A stretch of 64,000 bases of DNA. Origin: JAJTFW01 sp903922455. Lineage in GTDB: Bacteria; Bacteroidota; Bacteroidia; AKYH767-A; OLB10. Below are positions 1 through 9,915 of the stretch, piece after piece (the stretch's first letter is position 1; the number at the start of each line of letters is the position of its first letter). The position numbers and the translations under genes are program-made. The notes under the pieces are model-generated. The model was not told where the DNA came from and did no database searches. It was given only the letters and a program-made list of their open reading frames with translations. The stretch covers positions 186,001-250,000 of the forward strand of contig CALQEU020000002.1 of the NCBI GenBank assembly GCA_943329665.2, read 5' to 3'.

Positions 1-2
1 CT

Positions 3-2585
3 TACAAAGGAAAAATTGAAATCATGGTTAAAGAGGAAATCAATAAAAGCCTCCATGCAAAAGTTGATTTCGCAAGTTATGATCTTACCATTTTTAGCAG
101 CTTCCCTAATCTCAGTATTGAACTCAACGATTTAAGCGTTGTGAACCAAGCGCCATTTGTTGGTGACACCTTAGCAGGAATGAAACAACTTTCGCTTACA
201 CTTGATATCATGAGTGTGATTGGTGGTGGGCAAATTGATGTTAAATCGGTGCAACTAAATTCGCCGCGCATACATCTTATCGTTTTGAAAGATGGAAAAG
301 CGAATTGGGATATTGCAAAAGAAGACAGTTCAAAAACAGAAGCAAGTAGCGAACCTTCCAAATTTAAAGTAGCGTTGCGTTCCTATAGCATCAGTAATGG
401 AATGGTTTTTTATGAAGATGCATCCATGGATTTTAATATGCTCATGGACGATTTGAATCACACTGGCAAAGGTGATTTTACGCAAGATTTATTTGTATTG
501 AGTACGCAAACCCAAATTGCAAGTGCCGATTTATGGTTTGGTGGAGTAAAATATTTACATCGTGCAAAAACCGAGTTAAAAGTAGATTTGGATATGGATA
601 TGCCCAATATGAAATTTACTTTTAAAGATAATGAAATTGTGTTAAACGAACTTATTTTAGGTGTAGATGGATGGGTGGCCATGCCAAAAGATGACATCAA
701 CATGGACCTGAAATTTGAAGCACGTAAAAATAAATTTAAAAATTTCTTATCGATGGTTCCCGGTGTTTACAGATCGGGATTTAAAGATTTGAAATCGTCA
801 GGTACCCTTTCATTAAAAGCATTTGTGAAAGGAACGTATAACGAAAAGCAGATGCCTAGTTTTGGTTTGAATCTAAAAGTGCAAAACGGAAATTTTCAAT
901 ATCCTTCCTTACCTGTTGCTGTAAATAATGTACAATTGAATTTGAACGTAAATAACGCTGATGGTGTTCCCGATCATACGATCATTGATCTACAACAATT
1001 GCATGTGGAGTTAGGCAACCAACCATTCGATGCTAAATTCAGTGTTCGTACTCCGGTGAGTGATGCTGATATTAAAGGAAGTTTAAAAGGAGACATCAAC
1101 TTTGCAACCATAAGTAAAGTGGTTCCTTTAGAAGAGGGAACTACGATGAAAGGAACATTAAAGGCTAATGTAAATGTGAATGGTAGAATGTCGGCAATTG
1201 AACAGGAGCGTTATCAAGATTTTCAGGCTGATGGATTAATTCAATTGAATAATTTCAACTACAGCACCAAGGAAAACAAACAAGGTTATGATTTGAGAGA
1301 AGTAAAACTTACTTTCAATCCGCAATTTGTAGAGCTCAATAATTTTGATGCTATGCTTGGCAAAAGTGATGTTCGTGCTGATGGTCGACTCGATAATTTA
1401 TTAGCTTACCTCATCAAAAAAGAAACCTTAAAAGGAAATTTAAATGTTAACAGTCGATTGTTGGATCTAGTCGCACTCAATGGCAACAGTACATCTGAAA
1501 CAACGCCTGCTGCAGCCGATACGACTCCTATGACATTAATAGAAGTACCAGGAAATTTAGATTTCACTGCGAACTTAAAAATCACTAAATTACTTTATGC
1601 TAATTTAATTTTAGATAATGTGAATGGAAAAGTGGTCATTCGCAACCAAGCCATCAACATGGAAAACCTAAGTTTCAATACACTTTCTGGAACCATGAAG
1701 ATGAGTGGATCGTATGCTACTCCTGAGCGCAAATCAGCGAATATGGCTTTTGATATGAACATTACAGGCTTTGATATTCAACAAACTGCTAAGGCTTTTG
1801 AATCAGTAAAGAAAATGGCACCTATCGCCGAATATGCAACCGGAAAATATTCCACTTCTCTTACCATCAACGGCAAGTTGAATGAAAACATGGAACCCAA
1901 TTTAAACACCATGACAGGAGCCGGGAAGTTGAGTACGGAATCAGTGGTCATCAATAGTTTTGGTCCACTGCTAAAAGTAGCCGAGACACTCAAACTCGAG
2001 CAATTCAAACAACTCAATGTAAAAAATGTAAACTTTAGTTACAACATTGAAAATGGAAGAGCATTTGTGAAATCTTATGATGTAAATTTAGTAGGAATCC
2101 CAACAACAGTACAAGGTAGTACAGGCTTCGATCAAACCATCGATTATACATTGGCGATGAACATTCCTACTTCAAAATTGCCAAGCGCGGCTAGCAATGC
2201 TATTGGAGGACTCATCTCCAGTGCCAATTCAAAAGGAGCGAACTTAAGCATGGCTGAAAATGTAAAGTTGAATTTAAAGATGGGTGGAACGGTCACAAAA
2301 CCTACTATCAGTACCGATTTAAAAGAAACGACCGGCAACATCATCAACGCTGCAAAGGATATAGTAAAAGAAGAAATCAATCAGAAAAAAGAAGAGTTAG
2401 AAAACAAAGCGAAGGAAGAAGCTGATCGATTGAAAAAAGAAGCAGAAGCGAAAGTGAATGCCGAAAAAGAAAGACTGAAAAAAGAAGCAGAGGCGAAAGT
2501 AAATGCTGAAAAAGAAAGACTAAAAAAAGAAGCAGAGAAAAAAGCAAAAGATGCACTTAAAGGTATCTTTGGTCCTAAAAAGTAA
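3..2585 (+). CDS. AsmA family protein, 5'-truncated by the window edge
   Basis: The reading frame is open from base 3 with no stop before the first ATG at 24, and the first visible residues (YKGKIEIMVKEEINKSLHAK) match the region just after the N-terminal membrane anchor of AsmA-like proteins. The true start is therefore outside the window. About 860 residues are seen. They are rich in alternating beta-strand-like segments, as in AsmA/TamB-type proteins thought to sit in the periplasm and bridge the envelope for lipid or outer-membrane assembly. The C-terminus (about residues 790-860 of the visible part) is a charged, Lys/Glu/Ala-rich helical tail with a 15-residue repeat. It ends 8 nt before the next gene. 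The family call is firm; the precise role is inferred from the family only. Confidence 0.85.
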   Translation, partial: YKGKIEIMVKEEINKSLHAKVDFASYDLTIFSSFPNLSIELNDLSVVNQAPFVGDTLAGMKQLSLTLDIMSVIGGGQIDVKSVQLNSPRIHLIVLKDGKANWDIAKEDSSKTEASSEPSKFKVALRSYSISNGMVFYEDASMDFNMLMDDLNHTGKGDFTQDLFVLSTQTQIASADLWFGGVKYLHRAKTELKVDLDMDMPNMKFTFKDNEIVLNELILGVDGWVAMPKDDINMDLKFEARKNKFKNFLSMVPGVYRSGFKDLKSSGTLSLKAFVKGTYNEKQMPSFGLNLKVQNGNFQYPSLPVAVNNVQLNLNVNNADGVPDHTIIDLQQLHVELGNQPFDAKFSVRTPVSDADIKGSLKGDINFATISKVVPLEEGTTMKGTLKANVNVNGRMSAIEQERYQDFQADGLIQLNNFNYSTKENKQGYDLREVKLTFNPQFVELNNFDAMLGKSDVRADGRLDNLLAYLIKKETLKGNLNVNSRLLDLVALNGNSTSETTPAAADTTPMTLIEVPGNLDFTANLKITKLLYANLILDNVNGKVVIRNQAINMENLSFNTLSGTMKMSGSYATPERKSANMAFDMNITGFDIQQTAKAFESVKKMAPIAEYATGKYSTSLTINGKLNENMEPNLNTMTGAGKLSTESVVINSFGPLLKVAETLKLEQFKQLNVKNVNFSYNIENGRAFVKSYDVNLVGIPTTVQGSTGFDQTIDYTLAMNIPTSKLPSAASNAIGGLISSANSKGANLSMAENVKLNLKMGGTVTKPTISTDLKETTGNIINAAKDIVKEEINQKKEELENKAKEEADRLKKEAEAKVNAEKERLKKEAEAKVNAEKERLKKEAEKKAKDALKGIFGPKK
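2427..2561 (+). repeat. 45-bp in-frame tandem repeat coding the charged AsmA tail
   Basis: Two nearly identical 45-bp units (2427-2471 and 2472-2516) each encode the 15-residue peptide RLKKEAEAKVNAEKE. A third, diverged unit follows. The repeat predicts a continuous helix or coiled coil at the C-terminus of the AsmA-family protein. Confidence 0.8.
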
Positions 2586-2593
2586 TATCGTCT

Positions 2594-3067
2594 ATGAAGA
2601 AAATTATTTACTTTACAGCTCTAGTTATCTCAACACTTACATCCTGTGAAGAGGAAGAGGATACAATTCCTAGTATTCTCACGGACAATTGCGAATTACC
2701 AAATGGACATTTAAAATGGTCCGCAGGAGGAAGTCAAACTTGCGCCAACGCTAGCTTGTTTGGTGATTTAGCCATTATCATGACCATTAACGGTATCTCA
2801 TTAACGGGTGAAACATTTACTTTAGAATTGGACGATGTAACGCCGGGAACTTATGCGATGACTACTGACACGAATCACATTCTACACACCGATCAACTTG
2901 GAATGGCTTGGGAAAGCTCAAACGCAATGCCATGCACTCTACAAGTATTATCCAACAATACAAGTTCCAACTTATTAGAAGCTAATTTCAGTGGTACTTT
3001 AAAAAGTCCATTGGGACTCACTAAAGTTATAAATAGCGGAACGGTTAAAGTAAGATATACCGATTAA
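2594..3067 (+). CDS. putative small lipoprotein of unknown function
   Basis: A 157-residue protein. The N-terminus has a short Lys-rich start, a hydrophobic stretch and a lipobox ending LTSC with Cys18, followed by an acidic run (EEEED), so a lipoprotein of the cell envelope is predicted. The rest resembles small beta-rich Bacteroidota lipoproteins but no named family is recognised. It starts 8 nt after the AsmA stop and could be co-transcribed with it. Confidence 0.65.
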   Translation: MKKIIYFTALVISTLTSCEEEEDTIPSILTDNCELPNGHLKWSAGGSQTCANASLFGDLAIIMTINGISLTGETFTLELDDVTPGTYAMTTDTNHILHTDQLGMAWESSNAMPCTLQVLSNNTSSNLLEANFSGTLKSPLGLTKVINSGTVKVRYTD

Positions 3068-3125
3068 AAACAATTGCAACATCACTTTATTATTTGTATT
3101 TTGCTCCCTCTAATCAAAAAAGAAA

Positions 3126-3584
3126 ATGAATAAATTAATTTTGGGGTTACTCCTCATCGGATTACTGCCAATAAGTGCCTGTACAAGAAACACACAAAAT
3201 GCAACCATCACCGTTGACACTGTAGAAACTGATTTTTTTGATGGACTCACTCCTTCCTCAGCAGAATTTACCTTTGAAGGAATTTTACCATGTGCCGATT
3301 GCATGGGCATAAAAACCAATCTTGTTATAAACGACGATAGCCTCAGTTATTTCCTAACGGAGACGTATATGGGCAAGAATAATCCTGATTCAGTTTTCCT
3401 TCGCTCTGGTACATTCACAAGAATTACGGCATCAGATAGCATTTCAACATTACTTCAACTTTCTGCTGCAAAAGAATCACCACCTCTTTATTATAAAGTA
3501 ATCGGAGATTCCATCTTGAAAAAGTTGGACAATCAAGGGCAGGAAGTTTTAGGCAACCATAATTATCTCTTGACTCGCAAGTAA
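3126..3584 (+). CDS. NlpE-like copper resistance/envelope stress lipoprotein
   Basis: A 152-residue protein with a lipoprotein signal (lipobox ISAC, Cys19). The mature part carries FEGILPCADCMGIKTNLVI, which matches the N-terminal NlpE signature with a CxxC pair (CADC). NlpE-type lipoproteins are outer-membrane sensors of envelope or copper stress in Proteobacteria. Bacteroidota homologues of this size carry only the N-terminal domain and their signalling role is not established. It ends before a 286-bp gene-free stretch. Confidence 0.75.
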   Translation: MNKLILGLLLIGLLPISACTRNTQNATITVDTVETDFFDGLTPSSAEFTFEGILPCADCMGIKTNLVINDDSLSYFLTETYMGKNNPDSVFLRSGTFTRITASDSISTLLQLSAAKESPPLYYKVIGDSILKKLDNQGQEVLGNHNYLLTRK

Positions 3585-3772
3585 AATTATTCTTGCGATT
3601 TATTGAATCACTCCGGATACTATTTTAATTGGTGAATTCGTGGATTAGTGGATTGGTGAATTTGTGTTGCGAGGCATCACGAAAGTGAATTTCAGGTTAC
3701 GAATAATTGTCAAAGATTCGTCCTTTTGACTCTACTCAAGGCATTTATATAAAAATTGGCTTTAATTCAATT

Positions 3773-3870
3773 TTCGTGTTTTTTCGCATTTCGTGTTTAT
3801 TCGCATTTCACGTATAAGCGTATCAGCGAATTCGTAATTCGTACTTTCGTATTGATTCGCAATTCGTAAC
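3773..3870. repeat. short degenerate TTCGT-rich tandem repeats in an intergenic stretch
   Basis: Two adjacent 17-bp units (3773-3789 and 3790-3806) differ at one base and begin TTCGTGTTT. A decayed third unit and several further TTCGTA copies follow up to the end of the symporter gene. The rest of the 3585-3870 gap shows no gene, no convincing terminator and no RNA gene. Confidence 0.6.
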
Positions 3871-5097
3871 CTATTGTTTAAGCTCACCCTCCCACTTACA
3901 TACCACCGCCGTAGCTACTGCATTTCCTACTACGTTAGTTGCACTTCTGCCCATGTCGAGTAACTGATCAATTCCAAGAAGCAATAATAATCCGGCTTCA
4001 GGAATATTAAATGCGCTCAACATTCCGGCGATAACCACCAAACTTGCTCTTGGCACACCTGCCATTCCTTTACTCGTTACCAATAACATCAACATCATGG
4101 TAATCTCCTGCGATAAGGTCATGTCGATTCCGTAAGCTTGCGCAATAAATACGGTGGCGAATGTCATGTACATGATGGATCCATCTAAATTGAAAGAATA
4201 ACCCAAGGGAAGTACGAAGGAAATAATTCGAGTGCTGCATCCATATTTCTCCAAGGCTTCTACTGTTTTTGGAAATGCCGATTCGGAAGACGCCGTGGAG
4301 AACGCCAATAAAATGGGTTCGCGAATTTCTTTTAATAATTTGATGAATGGAATTTTTAAGAAGAAACAAATCCCTCCTAAAATGACAAACGCGAAAAAGA
4401 TCAATCCAAAATAAAAACAGGCGATCAAATAAATATACCCTCCAATAATTCCTAATCCTTGTTTAGCAACTACGGCTGCAATGGCACCAAAAACACCAAA
4501 GGGTGCAAACAACATCACATAATTTGTTACTTTAAACATAATATGACCTAAAGCATCCATTGCATTAACAATGGACTTCGCTTTATCACCCATAGCAGCG
4601 GTTCCAATCCCGAAGAAAATTGAGAAAACAACAATGGGCAATATCTCATTATTGGCCATCGCCTCAATCACACTTTTGGGAATTACATGGGTTATGAATT
4701 CTCGAAAAGAAGGAACTCCTTTGCTTAGTCCTTCACTCAATTCCTCTGCGGGAAGTGGTAAATTCATCACTAATCCGGGCTCGAAAATATTCACCAACAC
4801 CAAACCTAAGCTCAATGCTAAAATGGTTGCGCCTTGGAAATAAAGCAACGTCTTGATTCCAATACGTCCCACGCTCTTAAAATCGCCCACTTTAGCAATT
4901 CCATACACCAGGGTACTAAAAACTAAAGGAGCAATAATCATCTTTATTAAGCGCAGAAATATATCGCTTAGGATCTGAATATTATCGGCAAACTTGTTAA
5001 AATCAGCAGGATCGGGGTACATCTCGCGGTATATATAACCAACCAGAATACCGAGCAGCATGCCAATAAATATGCGAGCAGTAAGGTTTATTTTCAT
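3871..5097 (-). CDS. dicarboxylate/amino acid:cation symporter (DAACS family)
   Basis: A 408-residue integral membrane protein with about eight hydrophobic segments. The C-terminal half has the family hallmarks: a serine-rich re-entrant loop (FSTASSESAFPKT) and the later NLDGSIMYM segment, both forming the substrate/cation site in GltPh/DctA-type carriers. It should import C4-dicarboxylates, glutamate or aspartate with Na+ or H+ at the inner membrane. It is a single-gene unit divergent from valS. The exact substrate cannot be read from sequence. Confidence 0.88.
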   Translation of the reverse strand: MKINLTARIFIGMLLGILVGYIYREMYPDPADFNKFADNIQILSDIFLRLIKMIIAPLVFSTLVYGIAKVGDFKSVGRIGIKTLLYFQGATILALSLGLVLVNIFEPGLVMNLPLPAEELSEGLSKGVPSFREFITHVIPKSVIEAMANNEILPIVVFSIFFGIGTAAMGDKAKSIVNAMDALGHIMFKVTNYVMLFAPFGVFGAIAAVVAKQGLGIIGGYIYLIACFYFGLIFFAFVILGGICFFLKIPFIKLLKEIREPILLAFSTASSESAFPKTVEALEKYGCSTRIISFVLPLGYSFNLDGSIMYMTFATVFIAQAYGIDMTLSQEITMMLMLLVTSKGMAGVPRASLVVIAGMLSAFNIPEAGLLLLLGIDQLLDMGRSATNVVGNAVATAVVCKWEGELKQ

Positions 5098-5151
5098 AGG
5101 ATCAGGTCCAAAAATAACCGAATTATCCGAATAAACGACCCTTTTGAAGCA

Positions 5152-5179
5152 TTGCGCCCCAAGGTCTTTTATATCTTTG
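5152..5179 (+). promoter_or_regulatory. predicted Bacteroidota-type promoter of valS
   Basis: TTG at 5152-5154, a 17-nt spacer and TATCTTTG at 5172-5179 match the Bacteroidota sigma-A pattern (TTG near -33, TAnnTTTG near -7). The element lies 32 nt upstream of the valS ATG. Pattern match only. Confidence 0.6.
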
Positions 5180-5211
5180 CACCCTATTAAATTAAGAGAT
5201 TAGTATTTAGC

Positions 5212-7890
5212 ATGGAAATTCCAAAGACATTTCAATCTGAGATTGCCGAAAATAAATGGTACGCCTACTGGATGCAGAAGGGCTATTTTCGCTCTGTACC
5301 CGATGAGCGCGAACCTTATACTATTGTAATTCCACCGCCCAATGTGACTGGTGTTTTACACATGGGTCATATGCTGAATAATACATTGCAAGATGTGATG
5401 ATTCGTCGTGCCCGAATGCTCGGAAAGAATGCCTGCTGGGTGCCCGGAACCGATCACGCCTCCATTGCCACGGAAGCGAAGGTGGTGCAAATGCTACGCG
5501 AGAAAGGAATTAAAAAATCCGATTTAAGTCGTGAAGATTTTTTAAAGCATGCCTGGGAATGGAAAGAGAAGTACGGGGGAATTATTTTAGATCAGTTAAA
5601 AAAGTTAGGCGCCTCGTGTGATTGGGATCGTACGCGATTCACGATGGAGGAGGATATGAGTGAAGCGGTAATTGATGTATTTATCGATTTGTATAAGAAA
5701 GGATATATCTACCGCGGCATGCGCATGGTAAATTGGGATCCCGCCGGACTCACTGCCGTTAGCGACGAAGAAGTAATACATAAGGAGGTGCAATCGAAAT
5801 TGACGTATGTTCAATATGTGATTGTAGATGCCGATGAAGTTTTTGATGCGAATGATAAAGCATCGGTACAGAAAAAAATTGATGCGAAGTCGACGATTAC
5901 CATTGCAACTGTTCGACCAGAAACTATATTAGGAGATACTGCTGTTTGCGTACATCCTGACGATCCACGATACGCTCATCTAAAAGGGAAATTTGCGATC
6001 ATCCCTATGGTGAATCGTAAAGTGCCCATTATTTTTGATGATTATATTTTAATTGAATTCGGAACAGGTGCTTTGAAGGTGACTCCTGCGCACGACATCA
6101 ATGACTATAACTTAGGAAAAAAACATAACCTCGAAGTAATCGACACATTGAATGCCGATGGTACGATGAGTACTCAAGCTGGATTTTATATTGGGGAAGA
6201 TCGATTTGTAGTGCGCAAGAAAATTGTGAAGGACTTGGCGGAGATGGGCTTGGTGGTGAAAGTAGAAGACTACACCAATAAAGTTGGATACAGTGAGCGT
6301 ACCGATGCGGTGATTGAACCACGTTTGAGTATGCAATGGTTTGTGAAAATGAAAGAATTTTCGAAACCAGCACTCGACGCCGTGATGGATGGCGAAGTGA
6401 AATTGTATCCTGAAAAATTTGTGAATACGTACCGACATTGGGTGGAAAATGTCCACGATTGGTGTATCTCTCGTCAGCTGTGGTGGGGTCAACGTATTCC
6501 AGCTTGGTACGACAACAAAGGAAATTTCGTTGTAGCAAAAACATTAGAAGAAGCTCTTGATCTTTTCAAGAAAGATAACCCAGGAATAGCGGTGAAGGAT
6601 ATCCGTCAAGATGAAGATGTACTGGATACATGGTTCAGCTCTTGGCTTTGGCCAATTTCTGTTTTTGATGGATTTAAGGATCCTAACAACAAAGACATCA
6701 ACTACTACTACCCGACCAACGATCTAGTTTCTGCTCCTGAAATTTTATTTTTCTGGATTGCTAGAATGATCATGGCGGGCTATGAATACAGAGGAAAGAA
6801 GCCTTTCAACAATGTATATCTCACCGGAATTGTTCGCGATAAGCAAGGCAGGAAGATGAGTAAATCGTTAGGTAATTCGCCTGACCCATTAGATTTAATT
6901 AAAAAGTTTAGTGCTGATGGTGTACGTGTGGGGATGCTACTTTCTTCTCCTGCTGGAAATGATTTATTGTTTGATGAAAGTTTATGTGAGCAAGGAAGAA
7001 ACTTCAGCAATAAAATTTGGAATGCGTTCCGATTGGTAAAAGGATGGGAAGTAGATGCAACAATTCCTCAACCTGAAATAAATAAAGTAGCAATCACTTG
7101 GCTCGAATCACGCATCAACGAATGCTTAGTAGAGATCAATGATCATTATGAAAAGCTTCGTATTTCGGATGCGCTGATGAGTACCTACAAATTAGTATGG
7201 GATGATTTTTGTGCTTGGTATTTAGAGTTAATAAAGCCAGCTTATCAACAAGCCATTGATGCGACAACCCTTGCATCAACCATCACACTCTTTGAAAAAA
7301 TATTGATTATCATTCATCCTTTCATGCCATTTATATCTGAAGAGTTATGGCATTTGTTAAAAGAAAGAAAGGATGGTGATGATATCATCATTGCATCATG
7401 GCCAAAAATAAATGTTGCCAACGAAGAAATTTTAAAAGCCTTCCCAATTGCTGCCGAACTTATTGGAGAAATTAGAAATTTCCGTCAAAGCAAAGGATTG
7501 AGTCCGAAGGAAGCGTTGGCTTTAAGTATTCGTTCGAATGGATCGACAGCTGCTCTGAATATTTTTGGAGATGCCATTATGAAGCTTGGGAATTTATCGC
7601 AAATTAAATCGGTAAACGAAAAGCCTGAAAATACATTTCCGTTTGTGATTCGCGACTTGGAATGTTTTATTCCGATGAGTGAAAATATCGACAAAGATGC
7701 CGAACGCAAAAAATTAAATGACGATTTAACATACACGCATGGATTTTTGAAATCGGTGATGGCGAAGTTGAACAACGAACGTTTCGTAAGCAATGCGAAG
7801 CCCGATATTTTAGCCGCTGAACAAAAGAAAAAATCGGATGCGGAAGCTAAGATTCGTGCTATTGAAGAAGCGTTAAGTTCGTTGTCATGA
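5212..7890 (+). CDS. valS: valyl-tRNA synthetase
   Basis: An 892-residue class I aminoacyl-tRNA synthetase that charges tRNA-Val in the cytoplasm. The HIGH-type motif is HMGH at residues 50-53 within PPPNVTGVLHMGHM. The editing (CP1) domain follows, with the TIATVRPETILGDTAVCVHP segment around residue 228. The KMSKS motif is intact at residues 548-552. An anticodon-binding region and a C-terminal coiled-coil arm of about 60 residues rich in Lys and Glu complete the usual ValRS layout. Its TGA stop overlaps the start of the aminotransferase (ATGA), so the two are translationally coupled. Confidence 0.98.
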   Translation: MEIPKTFQSEIAENKWYAYWMQKGYFRSVPDEREPYTIVIPPPNVTGVLHMGHMLNNTLQDVMIRRARMLGKNACWVPGTDHASIATEAKVVQMLREKGIKKSDLSREDFLKHAWEWKEKYGGIILDQLKKLGASCDWDRTRFTMEEDMSEAVIDVFIDLYKKGYIYRGMRMVNWDPAGLTAVSDEEVIHKEVQSKLTYVQYVIVDADEVFDANDKASVQKKIDAKSTITIATVRPETILGDTAVCVHPDDPRYAHLKGKFAIIPMVNRKVPIIFDDYILIEFGTGALKVTPAHDINDYNLGKKHNLEVIDTLNADGTMSTQAGFYIGEDRFVVRKKIVKDLAEMGLVVKVEDYTNKVGYSERTDAVIEPRLSMQWFVKMKEFSKPALDAVMDGEVKLYPEKFVNTYRHWVENVHDWCISRQLWWGQRIPAWYDNKGNFVVAKTLEEALDLFKKDNPGIAVKDIRQDEDVLDTWFSSWLWPISVFDGFKDPNNKDINYYYPTNDLVSAPEILFFWIARMIMAGYEYRGKKPFNNVYLTGIVRDKQGRKMSKSLGNSPDPLDLIKKFSADGVRVGMLLSSPAGNDLLFDESLCEQGRNFSNKIWNAFRLVKGWEVDATIPQPEINKVAITWLESRINECLVEINDHYEKLRISDALMSTYKLVWDDFCAWYLELIKPAYQQAIDATTLASTITLFEKILIIIHPFMPFISEELWHLLKERKDGDDIIIASWPKINVANEEILKAFPIAAELIGEIRNFRQSKGLSPKEALALSIRSNGSTAALNIFGDAIMKLGNLSQIKSVNEKPENTFPFVIRDLECFIPMSENIDKDAERKKLNDDLTYTHGFLKSVMAKLNNERFVSNAKPDILAAEQKKKSDAEAKIRAIEEALSSLS

Positions 7891-9089
7891 GTCAGCAAAG
7901 TGTGCGACAACTTTTCCTGCGACATGTTGCACAAACAAGTCCGACTCCGCTTGGCTTAGAGATTGAAAAAGCAGAAGGACTTTATTTATACGGAGCCAAC
8001 GGCGAGAAATGGCTCGATTTAATTAGCGGTATTTCCGTGAGTAATGTTGGACATCGTCACCCCAAAGTGATTGAAGCCATTCATGAGCAACTTGAAAAAT
8101 ACATGCACTTGATGGTGTATGGAGAATACATTCAATCACCACAAGTAAAATTAGCGGCAAAATTAGCGACCGTAATTCCGTCTATCGATAGTGTATACTT
8201 CACCAACAGCGGCACGGAAGCCATTGAAGGTGCTATTAAATTAGCACGAATATATACGGGAAGAAAAAAAATATTTTCATTTAAAGATGCATATCATGGT
8301 TCTACCAATGGGGCTCTGAGCTTAATGAGCAATGAGTATTTCAGTGTTCCGTTTCATCCTTTATTACCTGAAGTGTTTCATCTTACGGCTGGCAGTCAAC
8401 AAGAGTTAATAAACATTGACGCGGAAACTGCAGCAGTATTTGTAGAGATTGTTCGAGGTGAAGCAGGAGCCGAAGTAGTCGATCCCAAATTTCTACACGA
8501 CTTACGATCGCGCTGTACCGAAGTAGGTGCTCTGTTAGTAGTCGATGAAATCCAAACAGGGTTTGGTCGAACTGGACCCTTCTTTGCTTCGATGGGAGTC
8601 GATATCATTCCCGATATTTTAGTGATCGCAAAAGGAATGGGAGGTGGAATGCCTATGGGTGCGTTCATGAGTAATAAAAAAATCATGGATGCATTAAGTG
8701 ATCAACCTGTTTTAGGTCATATTACCACCTTTGGAGGAAATGCGGTTTGTTGTGCAGCTTCCATAGCTACTTTTGATGTGATTCAGACTTTAGATACTGA
8801 AATTCGTGTTCCTAAATTAGAAACCATTGTAAGAAAAACATTAGTACATCCTGCCTTACAAAAAATCAGCGGTAAAGGAATGTTGCTAGCCCTTGTTTTT
8901 TCTTCGGATGAATTTGCACAAAAAGTTATTGCAGCATGCATTAAAAAAGGAGTAATCACTGATTGGTTCCTCTTTGCCGCAAATCGACTACGGATTTGTC
9001 CTCCGCTCACCATAACAGAAGAAGAATTATTATCGGCTTGCCACGTCGTTTTAGCAGCAATAGATGAGTGCTATCAAGTTGATTTATAG
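7887..9089 (+). CDS. class III pyridoxal-phosphate aminotransferase (ArgD/acetylornithine-type family)
   Basis: A 400-residue fold-type I PLP enzyme. Visible motifs are NSGTEAIEGAIKLAR (phosphate-binding turn, about 107-121), DEIQTGFGRTG (220-230, Asp220 toward the pyridine nitrogen) and the Schiff-base lysine Lys249 in ILVIAKGMGGG. This is the class III (omega-amino acid:2-oxo acid) family, which includes acetylornithine, ornithine and 4-aminobutyrate transaminases. The substrate cannot be assigned from sequence, and there are no arginine genes beside it. It overlaps valS by 4 bp. Confidence 0.88.
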   Translation: MSQQSVRQLFLRHVAQTSPTPLGLEIEKAEGLYLYGANGEKWLDLISGISVSNVGHRHPKVIEAIHEQLEKYMHLMVYGEYIQSPQVKLAAKLATVIPSIDSVYFTNSGTEAIEGAIKLARIYTGRKKIFSFKDAYHGSTNGALSLMSNEYFSVPFHPLLPEVFHLTAGSQQELINIDAETAAVFVEIVRGEAGAEVVDPKFLHDLRSRCTEVGALLVVDEIQTGFGRTGPFFASMGVDIIPDILVIAKGMGGGMPMGAFMSNKKIMDALSDQPVLGHITTFGGNAVCCAASIATFDVIQTLDTEIRVPKLETIVRKTLVHPALQKISGKGMLLALVFSSDEFAQKVIAACIKKGVITDWFLFAANRLRICPPLTITEEELLSACHVVLAAIDECYQVDL

Positions 9090-9145
9090 AAAGTCACGCA
9101 ATAACTCCTCAAAAATTCATATGGCTCATTTACATTTGCGTTTCC

Positions 9146-9153
9146 TATCTTTG
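9146..9153 (+). promoter_or_regulatory. candidate -7 element of the two-component operon
   Basis: TATCTTTG matches TAnnTTTG and lies 50 nt upstream of the response-regulator ATG in a 114-bp gap. No TTG is at the right distance, so only the -7 half is supported. Confidence 0.45.
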
Positions 9154-9203
9154 TAGTATTATTATTTAGAGAGTTTAGGAATCCCAAAAAAATATATTCG
9201 GTT

Positions 9204-9878
9204 ATGAACGTACTTATTGTAGAAGACGAACGCTCCTTGTCGCACGAGATGGAAATTTATCTTTCCAGACAAAATTTAAATTGTGATGTTGCTTTCAACG
9301 GAAAGAGCGCATCGGATAAAATTCACGCCAACTCATATGATTTCGTACTACTCGATTTAGGCTTGCCTGATATGGATGGTTTGGATTTATTGAGAGAATC
9401 GAAAAAAGCGGGAATCGAAAGTGCTTTTATAGTTTTAACAGCGCGTAGTGAAGTTGAAGATAAAATCACAGGACTCGATTTAGGTGCCGATGATTATATA
9501 GCAAAACCATTTTCATTAGCAGAATTGCACAGTCGAATGCAAGCTATTTTACGTCGGAAGCACGGACTTAAATCCAATGTAATGAGTGTACATGATTTCG
9601 ACATCGACATTCAAAATCGTACAGTTCATTGTAAAGGCAATAGCATTAATCTTACTAAAAAAGAATTTGATTTGTTGCATTACTTAGCCTTACATAAAAA
9701 CAGAGTGTTAACACGGATACAACTCACCGAACATATTTGGGGTGATGTTTTAGAAGATGATTACGAATCGAATTACATTGATGTGCACGTAAAAAATTTA
9801 CGCAAAAAATTATCAGCACAATCCAGCGTAGATTGGTTTGAAACGGTTCGTGGTGTGGGTTATCGAGTAAACGCATAA
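9204..9878 (+). CDS. OmpR/PhoB-family response regulator
   Basis: A 224-residue protein. The receiver domain (1-115) has the acidic pair E7-D8, phospho-acceptor Asp51 in LLDLGLPDMDG, Thr79 and Lys101 (YIAKPFS). The winged-helix DNA-binding domain (about 128-224) ends in the usual GYRV turn. It should bind promoter DNA when phosphorylated by the histidine kinase encoded just downstream. Targets are unknown. Confidence 0.95.
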   Translation: MNVLIVEDERSLSHEMEIYLSRQNLNCDVAFNGKSASDKIHANSYDFVLLDLGLPDMDGLDLLRESKKAGIESAFIVLTARSEVEDKITGLDLGADDYIAKPFSLAELHSRMQAILRRKHGLKSNVMSVHDFDIDIQNRTVHCKGNSINLTKKEFDLLHYLALHKNRVLTRIQLTEHIWGDVLEDDYESNYIDVHVKNLRKKLSAQSSVDWFETVRGVGYRVNA

Positions 9879-9915
9879 ACATTTGACTGCTCTACAACAC
9901 CGTCCTAAAAAGTCG

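Noticed and set aside
6098..6544. 148-codon antisense gene inside valS
   Set aside because: It is on the opposite strand of a perfectly conserved synthetase and has a composition typical of a shadow frame.
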